The notes beneath the pieces were generated by a model that saw only the letters and a program-made list of their open reading frames with translations, made no database searches and was not told where the DNA came from. A stretch of 64,000 nucleotides of DNA from Tenericutes bacterium HGW-Tenericutes-1 (GTDB taxonomy: Bacteria > Bacillota_I > Bacilli_A > Izemoplasmatales > Hujiaoplasmataceae): contig PGXM01000003.1 of assembly GCA_002839155.1 (NCBI GenBank), forward strand, positions 124,001-188,000, in the 5' to 3' direction. Of this stretch, positions 57,255 to 64,000 are shown in pieces. A program made the translations under genes and the position numbers. Every line of letters begins with the position of its first letter. Within the stretch, counting starts at the first letter, position 1.

Positions 57255-58589
57255 ATGGAAAAATATTTGAAACTTGATATTGCTCATGCGTTACCATTTG
57301 TCGATGAGTCAATGTTCAAAGTCATACAAAAGGAAATCAATCAAGCACATAAAACTTTAAAATTTAAATCCGGAAAAGGCAATGACTTTTTAGGGTGGGT
57401 TGACTTACCAAGCAATTATGATAAAGAAGAATTTAAAAGAATTCTTTCAGCGTCAAGGAAAATTCGCAAACAAGCAAAGATTTTGATAGTTATTGGTATT
57501 GGCGGTTCCTATTTAGGCGCAAAATCTGCACTTGAAATGTTAACACCTTACTTCGCTCAAAGAAAGAAACTTGAAGTCATATTTGCTGGACATCAAATGT
57601 CTTCAACGTACTTAAATGAGCTAGTTGAGTACGTGAAGAATAAAGATTTCTCAGTGAACGTTATTTCTAAATCAGGAACGACGACTGAACCGGCAGTTGC
57701 ATTTAGAGTCTTTAAGAAATTACTTGAAGAAAAATATGGCTTAGAAGGTGCGAAAGACCGTATCTATGCTACCACAGATAAAACTAAAGGCGCATTAAGA
57801 ACTTTAGCGGTTGAAAACAGCTATGAAACATTTATTGTACCCGATGATATTGGGGGAAGATACAGTGTGTTAACCGCTGTTGGATTACTTCCAATTGCGG
57901 CTGCGGGAATTGATATCAGAGAAATGATGAAAGGTGCGAAAGCAGCTAAATCTGAATATAAATCAGCTGATATTGAGAAAAATGATGTTTATAAATATGT
58001 CGCTATTAGGAACATGCTTTATAGAAGCAATAAAGCGATTGAAATGCTCATTAACTATGAACCATCATTAACGTATTTTTCAGAATGGTGGAAACAACTA
58101 TTCGGTGAATCCGAAGGTAAAGATAGACAAGGACTCTTCGTCGCTAGTGCGAATTTCTCAACAGATTTGCATTCATTAGGTCAATATATTCAAGATGGAC
58201 GTCGTTTAATGTTTGAAACAATTTTAAACGTTGACACACCTGCGAAAGAAATTTATATTGAAAAAGAAAAATTTGATTTAGATGGTTTAAACTATTTAGC
58301 GGGAAAATCCTTGGATTTCGTTAACAAAAAAGCATTTGAAGGTACCTTGCTCGCTCATGAAGAGGGGTTAGTTCCAAACATCGTCATTACCATTCCAAAG
58401 ATTGATGCTTTTGCATTTGGTTATTTGGTTTACTTCTTTGAATTAGCATGTGGTGTAAGCGGGTATGTGTTAGGTGTCAATCCATTTGATCAACCTGGTG
58501 TTGAAGCTTATAAGAAGAATATGTTTGCTTTGTTAGGTAAGCCCGGATACGAAACTTTAAAAGCTGAACTTGAAAAGAAATTAAAATAA
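57255..58589 (+). CDS. pgi: Glucose-6-phosphate isomerase
   Basis: Interconverts glucose-6-phosphate and fructose-6-phosphate. 444 aa, the Gram-positive length, with [45 protein letters not shown] and the C-terminal Lys region [12 protein letters not shown]. It has its own promoter and shares a terminator with the convergent lipid kinase. Glucose from the alpha-glucan enzymes would enter glycolysis here after phosphorylation. Confidence 0.98.
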   Translation: MEKYLKLDIAHALPFVDESMFKVIQKEINQAHKTLKFKSGKGNDFLGWVDLPSNYDKEEFKRILSASRKIRKQAKILIVIGIGGSYLGAKSALEMLTPYFAQRKKLEVIFAGHQMSSTYLNELVEYVKNKDFSVNVISKSGTTTEPAVAFRVFKKLLEEKYGLEGAKDRIYATTDKTKGALRTLAVENSYETFIVPDDIGGRYSVLTAVGLLPIAAAGIDIREMMKGAKAAKSEYKSADIEKNDVYKYVAIRNMLYRSNKAIEMLINYEPSLTYFSEWWKQLFGESEGKDRQGLFVASANFSTDLHSLGQYIQDGRRLMFETILNVDTPAKEIYIEKEKFDLDGLNYLAGKSLDFVNKKAFEGTLLAHEEGLVPNIVITIPKIDAFAFGYLVYFFELACGVSGYVLGVNPFDQPGVEAYKKNMFALLGKPGYETLKAELEKKLK

Positions 58590-58591
58590 AA

Positions 58592-58618
58592 AAAATGGAT
58601 AGCCGCGCTATCCATTTT
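58592..58618. terminator. Bidirectional terminator, pgi / lipid kinase
   Basis: 11-bp stem AAAATGGATAG / CTATCCATTTT with loop CCGCG, A-rich before and T-rich after. Confidence 0.9.
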
Positions 58619-58625
58619 CTAACAG

Positions 58626-59513
58626 TTATTTAGTTTCATTAATTTTTAAAACGTTTTTAGGATTATAAGCATAAAAATCTCTCGATATAGCTTTGTTCAC
58701 TTCAACGATACTTACATTGTCGATTACTTCACCATCAGTTTGGAAGTAGTTTGGTAAATCAGACGATATTTTTATCGATTTTCCAGAAAGTATCGTGACC
58801 CATTTTTTGAGATGAACATGAAAACCAGAATATATTGTAACAAAAAGCAAACTGATTAATGCTTTTGAAATACTATGAGCTACAATCACTTGATACTCAT
58901 CACTTGATGGGTTGGCATCTGGAGCGACTTTCATACCACCGCCAAAGTATTTTCCGTTTTGGACAGCTACAAAGAATGCTTTACTAAAATGATATAGTTT
59001 TCCATCAATGGTTACATCCATGTTCGTGGGTTTAAACTGGGAAATTGCTTTAAAAGTATTGATGAAATAGGAAAGTTTATTCTTTTTCGTATCTGCATTC
59101 ACATAATGACAAACAGCTGCATCAACGCCAAGACCACAGCCATTGATAAAACGGACAGGAGTTGTATTGTTATTGGCTTGTCCAATGGTGATATTACCAT
59201 ATTGAATGCGTTTTAATGTACGAATAAAATCATTACCAGAACCACTTTGTGCAAGATGAATTCTTTGAGTAATAGCATTCACGTCTACGTGATTTACAAG
59301 ATAGTTAAATGATCCATCTCCACCGCAATAGATGATATCGGTGATTTGTGGATTTTTGTTTAAAAAATCATTAAGATTGTCAATTTTTAATGTTGAACGA
59401 AGGTTAAATGCAATATCGTTCTTTTGACAGAACTTTACGATTTTTGAAGTTCTTTTCTTTGATTTTTTATTACTCGATAATGGGTTATGAATAATCAGGA
59501 ACATGGTTTTCAT
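58626..59513 (-). CDS. Diacylglycerol/lipid kinase-like protein, second copy
   Basis: 295 aa of the DagK/YegS fold: LIIHNPLSSN near the N-terminus, CGGDGSFNYLVN as nucleotide motif, and QSGSGNDFIRTL, then a C-terminal beta-sandwich with FQTDGEV. It differs from the copy at 31585 in length and motif detail. Two Met codons compete: 59513 and 59504. A minus-strand TATAAT (59516-59521) abuts the first, so a transcript would begin near 59509 and the second Met would have only about 5 nt of leader. No ribosome-binding site is seen for either. Confidence 0.85.
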   Translation of the reverse strand: MKTMFLIIHNPLSSNKKSKKRTSKIVKFCQKNDIAFNLRSTLKIDNLNDFLNKNPQITDIIYCGGDGSFNYLVNHVDVNAITQRIHLAQSGSGNDFIRTLKRIQYGNITIGQANNNTTPVRFINGCGLGVDAAVCHYVNADTKKNKLSYFINTFKAISQFKPTNMDVTIDGKLYHFSKAFFVAVQNGKYFGGGMKVAPDANPSSDEYQVIVAHSISKALISLLFVTIYSGFHVHLKKWVTILSGKSIKISSDLPNYFQTDGEVIDNVSIVEVNKAISRDFYAYNPKNVLKINETK

Positions 59514-59655
59514 GTATTATAGTCATGATAGGGTGTCGTTTATTGACTATACTCCTTGTTTGACAATTATAGCATATTAATGTGAATATCGATAGTGAAT
59601 TACGCAAATTTTTCGTGCAAATCAGTGAATATACAAGTTATAAAAAAGTAATATA

Positions 59656-59664
59656 TGATATAAT
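59656..59664 (+). promoter_or_regulatory. Extended -10 promoter of the t6A operon
   Basis: TGATATAAT about 30 nt before the tsaE ATG, with GGGTGAAA as ribosome-binding site. Confidence 0.62.
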
Positions 59665-59694
59665 TTTCATGAAGTAAGTTGAATGGGTGAAAAG

Positions 59695-60156
59695 ATGAAA
59701 AGAAGCTTTATTGTTAAAAATTTGAATGATATGGAATTACTTGCTAAATCAGTTGCAGAAACAGTAAAACCAGGATTTATTATCGGTCTAAAAGGGACTT
59801 TAGGTAGTGGTAAAACAACATTTACCCAATTTTTGGCGAAGTATATCGGCATCAAAGATAACGTCAATTCTCCAACTTTCACAATTCTTAAGGTCTATAA
59901 AGGACCTCTACCCTTGTATCACATGGATGTATACCGGTTAGAAAATATTGGTTATGACTATGAACTAGATGATTTTATCTATGGTGATGGAGTAGCGGTT
60001 ATCGAATGGTACCCATATATTTTAGGGATGCTACCAAAAGAAATTTTAGAAATATCAATAGATGTTGTAAACGAATCAAATCGTATCGTCACAATGGAAG
60101 GAAGTGGAATATATGAAGATGCCCTCGAAATTATTAGCAATCGATACGGCAACTAA
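59695..60156 (+). CDS. tsaE: t6A biosynthesis ATPase TsaE
   Basis: P-loop ATPase of the complex that makes N6-threonylcarbamoyladenosine at position 37 of tRNAs reading ANN codons. 153 aa with Walker A GTLGSGKTTFTQF, NSPTFTILK and HMDVYRLE. The start was moved to 59695, behind GGGTGAAA. The gene overlaps tsaB by 44 nt. Confidence 0.95.
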   Translation: MKRSFIVKNLNDMELLAKSVAETVKPGFIIGLKGTLGSGKTTFTQFLAKYIGIKDNVNSPTFTILKVYKGPLPLYHMDVYRLENIGYDYELDDFIYGDGVAVIEWYPYILGMLPKEILEISIDVVNESNRIVTMEGSGIYEDALEIISNRYGN

Positions 60157-60718
60157 GTCTATTTACCTTGCGTTAGTCATTAATGGCGTGGTCGTTGATT
60201 CAATTAATCAAGAAGGTGCAAGTAACCATTCAGTGACGATTATGCCATTGATTGATCAACTACTAAAAAAACAATCACTGACTCTTAGAATGATTGAAGG
60301 CGTTTTAGTTGGTATCGGACCAGGGAGTTATACCGGTGTAAGAATCGGTGTTGCTATTGCGAAAATGATTGGATATTTAAACCCTATTGAGATTTATACT
60401 TTTTCTTCATTGGCTTTATTAGCTACAGTATCGGAATCAGATGATATTTTAGCATATATTGATGCTAGAAGAGGAAATGCATTCCTCGCAACCTTTAGTC
60501 AGAAACAAAGTATAATGACCGTTGTTCAAGAAGACTCTTTAGTTAATTTTGAGGAGTATAAAAAATCATTAAAAACAAGTTATGATGAAGTCTCAGAAGG
60601 TATGCCAAACATTATCAAATTAATTGGTAGTGGACTCATTACCAAGGTTGAAGATGTTCATGCATTGGTTCCAAATTACTTACAAATCACAGAAGCCGAA
60701 AGAAATAAGGTTATTTAA
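60113..60718 (+). CDS. tsaB: t6A biosynthesis protein TsaB
   Basis: Scaffold partner of TsaD and TsaE. 201 aa with the ASKHA fold: LLAIDTATKSIYLAL, SNHSVTIMP, GIGPGSYTGVRIGVAIAK and YIDARRGNAF. The track start (GTG 60104) is part of the GGAAGTGG upstream site; 60113 is preferred, 60119 possible. The stop abuts rimI. Confidence 0.94.
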   Translation: MKMPSKLLAIDTATKSIYLALVINGVVVDSINQEGASNHSVTIMPLIDQLLKKQSLTLRMIEGVLVGIGPGSYTGVRIGVAIAKMIGYLNPIEIYTFSSLALLATVSESDDILAYIDARRGNAFLATFSQKQSIMTVVQEDSLVNFEEYKKSLKTSYDEVSEGMPNIIKLIGSGLITKVEDVHALVPNYLQITEAERNKVI

Positions 60719-61165
60719 ATGAATACGAGAATACGGTTTATGGAAGAAAGTGACATATCAGTCGTTGTCTATAATGATCGCCGTATTTTAGGGCAATCAT
60801 TGGGAGAAGAAACCTTAAAAAGCGAATTAAACAACAACCCTTTTGCTTATTATTTTGTTATGGAAAATCCCGAAGATTCGGCATTTCTTGGGCATGTCAG
60901 TTTATGGATTGATTCACCTATGGCACAGATACTAAATATCTATGTCATTCCTGAACTTCAATCGCACGGATTAGGGTCGGTCTTAATGGACTTTGTCTTG
61001 GAATTCTTAAAGCAACATGAGGTATCAACGTTAACCTTAGAAGTGAGACAAACAAATACTTCTGCACAGTTATATTATAAAAAATATGGATTTACTAAAG
61101 TCGCAATTAGAAAACAATATTATGAGAATGGCGAAGACGCTGATCTCATGCTAAAGAATCTTTAG
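60719..61165 (+). CDS. rimI: Ribosomal protein S18 N-acetyltransferase-like GNAT
   Basis: 148-aa GNAT acetyltransferase. Acetyl-CoA motif QSHGLGSVLMDF and the ending YYKKYGFTKVAIRKQYYENGEDADLM fit RimI. Its place between tsaB and tsaD is the usual one in Bacilli. It begins directly at the tsaB stop. Confidence 0.92.
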   Translation: MNTRIRFMEESDISVVVYNDRRILGQSLGEETLKSELNNNPFAYYFVMENPEDSAFLGHVSLWIDSPMAQILNIYVIPELQSHGLGSVLMDFVLEFLKQHEVSTLTLEVRQTNTSAQLYYKKYGFTKVAIRKQYYENGEDADLMLKNL

Positions 61166-61183
61166 CGAAAGTGAAGTGAAAAA

Positions 61184-62179
61184 ATGATTGTATTAGGAAT
61201 TGAAAGCAGCTGTGATGAGACCAGTGTAGCGGTCGTTAAAGATGGTAAGACAGTGCTTTCTAATGTGGTATTAAGCCAAATAGATATACATAAAGAGTAT
61301 GGCGGTGTTGTTCCTGAAATCGCTTCAAGGGAACATGTTAAAGGCGTGACACTTGTCTTTGATCAAGCCATGAAAAAAGCGGGTATTTCCTATGAAGATG
61401 TTGGTTTAGTCGCTGTAACGGAAGGTCCTGGTTTAATTGGATCTTTACTGATTGGCGTTTCTGCCGCAAAAGTAATCGCCATGAATTATAATATACCGCT
61501 CATAGGCGTTCATCACATAGCGGGTCATATCTATGCAAACAACTTAGAACGAGACATTGAATTCCCTTGTTTGGCTCTTGTTGTATCAGGCGGACATACC
61601 GAATTGATTTTAATGAAAGAACACTTTGATTTTGAAAAGTTAGGTGAAACCATGGATGATGCAGTTGGTGAAGCCTACGATAAAATCGCTCGTGTTTTAA
61701 ATTTACCTTATCCTGGCGGACCTCAAGTTGATAAATTATCGGCTTTAGGACAAGATTTATATCATTTTCCAAGACCGATGATGGACAGTGACGATTTCAA
61801 TTTTAGTTTCTCTGGTTTAAAATCGCATGTGATAAACTTTCATCACAACAAAGTTCAAAGAGGCGAAGAAATTAACAACGCTGATTTTTCTAGAAGCTTT
61901 CAAGAAGCAGTCACCGATGTTTTAGTTCATAAAACTGCCAAAGCAGCCAAGACCTATCAAGTGAAACAAATTATCGTTGCTGGCGGTGTTGCTGCAAACC
62001 GTGGATTAAGAGCGAAAATGTTAGAACGTATTACGTTTGTTCCTGTCTATTTTCCATCGATGCAATATTGTACCGATAATGCAGCAATGATTGCTGCCGC
62101 AGGCTATTTTAAATATCAAAAAACACAAACCCCATCAGACTTTTACTTAAATGCTGATTCTAGGCTTGTACTCAAATAG
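61184..62179 (+). CDS. tsaD: t6A transferase TsaD
   Basis: Transfers threonylcarbamoyl to A37 of tRNA. 331 aa with VLGIESSCDETSVAVV, the metal-binding HHIAGHIYAN, VVSGGHTEL, KIARVLNLPYPGGP and FSFSGLKSHV. Last of the t6A unit; glnS follows 18 nt later. Confidence 0.97.
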   Translation: MIVLGIESSCDETSVAVVKDGKTVLSNVVLSQIDIHKEYGGVVPEIASREHVKGVTLVFDQAMKKAGISYEDVGLVAVTEGPGLIGSLLIGVSAAKVIAMNYNIPLIGVHHIAGHIYANNLERDIEFPCLALVVSGGHTELILMKEHFDFEKLGETMDDAVGEAYDKIARVLNLPYPGGPQVDKLSALGQDLYHFPRPMMDSDDFNFSFSGLKSHVINFHHNKVQRGEEINNADFSRSFQEAVTDVLVHKTAKAAKTYQVKQIIVAGGVAANRGLRAKMLERITFVPVYFPSMQYCTDNAAMIAAAGYFKYQKTQTPSDFYLNADSRLVLK

Positions 62180-62197
62180 GTTTAGGAGGAATTACTT

Positions 62198-63832
62198 ATG
62201 GATATGTCATCAAATTTTATCAAAACGATTATGGAAGAAGATTTAGCGAGTGGAAAAGTCAAAGAGATTATAACGCGTTTTCCACCTGAACCCAATGCAT
62301 ACTTACACATTGGTCACGCTCGAGCAATTATAACGAATTTTGAATTAGCAAAAATGTTTGGTGGAAAGACAAACCTCCGTTTTGATGATACAAACCCCGT
62401 TAAAGAAGATGCTATGTTCGTTGAAGCAATTAAAGGTGATATCGAGTGGTTAGGTTATCATCCTGCAAATGTGTTATTTGGATCAGATTATTTTGAAGAA
62501 TCCTACGAAAGAGCAATCATGCTAATCAAAAAAGGATTAGCTTATGTATGTGATTTGAATGCTGAAGATATGTCAAAATATCGTGGCACCTTAAATACAC
62601 GTGGAACAGATTCCCCCAATAGAAACCGTAGTGTTGAAGAAAATTTAAAGTTGTTTAGTGAAATGCGTGATGGAAAATATAATGACGGAGAAAAAACACT
62701 AAGAGCGAAAATTGATATGGCAAGCCCTAATATTAATATGCGTGATCCGGTTATTTACCGTATCATCCATATTAATCATCATAATACCGGTAATAAATGG
62801 TGTATTTATCCGATGTATGATTTTGCTCACCCATTACAAGATGCGATTGAAGGAATTTCACATTCACTTTGTTCTTTAGAATATGTTGATCACAGAGTTT
62901 TATATGACTGGTTTGTTGAAAAATGTGAAATGCCTCATATTCCACACCAATATGAATTTGGCCGTTTGAATATTACTAATACAATCATGTCAAAAAGATA
63001 TTTGAAACAACTCGTTGATGCAAAACTCGTTAAAGGGTATGATGATCCAAGAATGCCTACTTTAGTTGGCCTTCGTCGCAGAGGATACACCCCTTCAGCG
63101 ATTCGTCATTTTGTCTTATCGACCGGTTTATCAAGGATAAACTCAACGGTATCTAATGAAATGTTAGAAAACTCCTTAAGAGACGATTTGAGATTGGTTA
63201 ATAAACGTGTCAATGCGATATTAAATCCTCTAAAAGTTGTTATTACCAATTATCCTGTGGGTGAAATTGAATATTTAGAATTACCCAATAACAATGAAAA
63301 TGAAGCGTTAGGCACAAGAACAATTGCTTTTGGAAGAGAAGTTTACATTGAAAAAGACGATTTCATTGACGGAACGCCTGAAAAAGGATGGAAACGTCTA
63401 GCAAAAGGATTAGAAGTTCGCTTAATGCATGCTTACTTTGTAAAATGTGAAGATATTATCTATAACCCCGACGGGTCAATTAAAGAATTACATTGTACCT
63501 ATGATCCAGAAACGAAATCCGGTTCAGGATTTAATGCTAGAAAACCGAATGGAAATATTCATTTCGTTGAAGAAAGCACGGCTATCCCGGCTAAATTCAA
63601 TTTATTTGAACCCTTAATGGTTGATAGTGATGCAGATAGAAAATTAGAAGATCGTTTGAATCCTAATTCATGGAAAACATTGGAAGGATTTGTAGAAGCG
63701 TCATTAAAGGATACTTTGCCAGAAGAAAAATTCCAATTTGTTCGTAATGGATATTTTTCAGTTGATTACGATACTGTAAAAGGAAACTTGGTATTCAATC
63801 GCACAGTTGAATTGAAATCAAGTTATAAATAG
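62198..63832 (+). CDS. glnS: Glutaminyl-tRNA synthetase
   Basis: Charges tRNA-Gln directly with glutamine. 544 aa class I enzyme: the HIGH-containing [53 protein letters not shown], the MSK motif in [10 protein letters not shown], and two C-terminal beta-barrel domains. These read as GlnRS rather than GluRS (PPEPN, DFAHP and the DTNP block agree with the E. coli enzyme). Most Bacilli lack glnS and use GatCAB, so this is notable. TAGGAGGAATT precedes the ATG. Confidence 0.94.
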   Translation: MDMSSNFIKTIMEEDLASGKVKEIITRFPPEPNAYLHIGHARAIITNFELAKMFGGKTNLRFDDTNPVKEDAMFVEAIKGDIEWLGYHPANVLFGSDYFEESYERAIMLIKKGLAYVCDLNAEDMSKYRGTLNTRGTDSPNRNRSVEENLKLFSEMRDGKYNDGEKTLRAKIDMASPNINMRDPVIYRIIHINHHNTGNKWCIYPMYDFAHPLQDAIEGISHSLCSLEYVDHRVLYDWFVEKCEMPHIPHQYEFGRLNITNTIMSKRYLKQLVDAKLVKGYDDPRMPTLVGLRRRGYTPSAIRHFVLSTGLSRINSTVSNEMLENSLRDDLRLVNKRVNAILNPLKVVITNYPVGEIEYLELPNNNENEALGTRTIAFGREVYIEKDDFIDGTPEKGWKRLAKGLEVRLMHAYFVKCEDIIYNPDGSIKELHCTYDPETKSGSGFNARKPNGNIHFVEESTAIPAKFNLFEPLMVDSDADRKLEDRLNPNSWKTLEGFVEASLKDTLPEEKFQFVRNGYFSVDYDTVKGNLVFNRTVELKSSYK

Positions 63833-63836
63833 TCTT

Positions 63837-64000
63837 ATGAGAAAACATATCATCAACGTGAGCGGGTATATTTTACTAGCCATCGCTTCTATGATAGGTG
63901 TAATCGCCAATTTATTAACCTTAATAAATTTTGATTCAGAGATTCACTCCATTTGGATAAAATGGCAAGCGATTGTCTTTGTTGCAGTACTGGGTATCTT
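63837..64000 (+). CDS. N-terminus of a membrane protein, cut by window end
   Basis: An open frame starting 4 nt after glnS, too short for the ORF track. It reads MRKHIINVSGYILLAIASMIG, one hydrophobic helix, a short loop FDSEIHSIWIKWQ and the start of a second helix. No strong ribosome-binding site is seen, so coupling to glnS is likely if it is real. Function cannot be told from 54 residues. Confidence 0.5.
   Translation, partial: MRKHIINVSGYILLAIASMIGVIANLLTLINFDSEIHSIWIKWQAIVFVAVLGI

Overview
The window is AT-rich bacterial DNA with densely packed genes, mostly on the + strand. It reads with the standard genetic code: UGA ends rlbA, lgt, rnmV and dusB, and Trp is UGG. Housekeeping content (pth, mfd, rlbA-recF-gyrB-gyrA, rnmV-rsmA, yutD/yutI/yutG-type genes, cdaA, hslO) is of Bacilli type. 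Many lipoproteins with short, Thr-rich linkers, extended -10 promoters and the gene order suggest a free-living relative of the Mollicutes (Acholeplasma/Izemoplasma-like). That placement is inference. No rRNA, tRNA, IS element, prophage or CRISPR array was seen, and no gap between genes exceeds 300 bases.

Region 1 (1-19.4 kb) starts inside pth and then holds an alpha-glucan island: two cytoplasmic GH13 neopullulanase-like enzymes, a secreted amylase lipoprotein, a secreted type I pullulanase, a large surface protein with two CBM41/PUD-like repeats, and an ABC importer (binding lipoprotein, MalF with a very large outer domain, MalG). A DUF1189 and an RDD membrane protein, lgt and a short-chain dehydrogenase lie among them. 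Polymer would be bound and cut outside, imported as maltodextrin, and trimmed inside; pgi lies 38 kb away. No MalK-type ATPase and no regulator is present, but three LacI/CcpA-type operator-like palindromes are.

Region 2 (19.5-30.4 kb) is mfd, then rlbA-recF-gyrB-gyrA and serS. Region 3 (30.4-37.4 kb) has HIT and HAD genes on the minus strand, a lipid kinase, rnmV-rsmA, a DMT transporter and two tandem GH16 beta-glucanase lipoproteins. Region 4 (37.5-45.2 kb) has pyrR-glyA, an ANTAR-domain protein next to glnA with an ANTAR-like hairpin in the glnA leader, hslO, dusB, an SGNH hydrolase and hflX.

Region 5 (45.3-55.5 kb) is an envelope and isoprenoid stretch: YfhO, a GtrB-type glycosyltransferase, GtrA, the c-di-AMP synthase CdaA, an unusual fusion of a phytoene-desaturase-like flavoprotein with an SCP2-like domain and six membrane helices, a membrane PAS/degenerate-GGDEF protein, and ispD-ispF. 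Region 6 (55.6-64 kb) has YutD, an Nfu scaffold, a PgpA family protein, an S1 protein, pgi, a second lipid kinase, the t6A operon tsaE-tsaB-rimI-tsaD, glnS, and the start of a membrane protein cut by the window edge.

Six convergent gene pairs share one hairpin able to terminate in both directions. At least ten promoters carry an extended -10 (TGnTAtAaT) with a poor -35. Several ORF-track starts were moved downstream because the -10 or the Shine-Dalgarno sequence overlaps the longer start.
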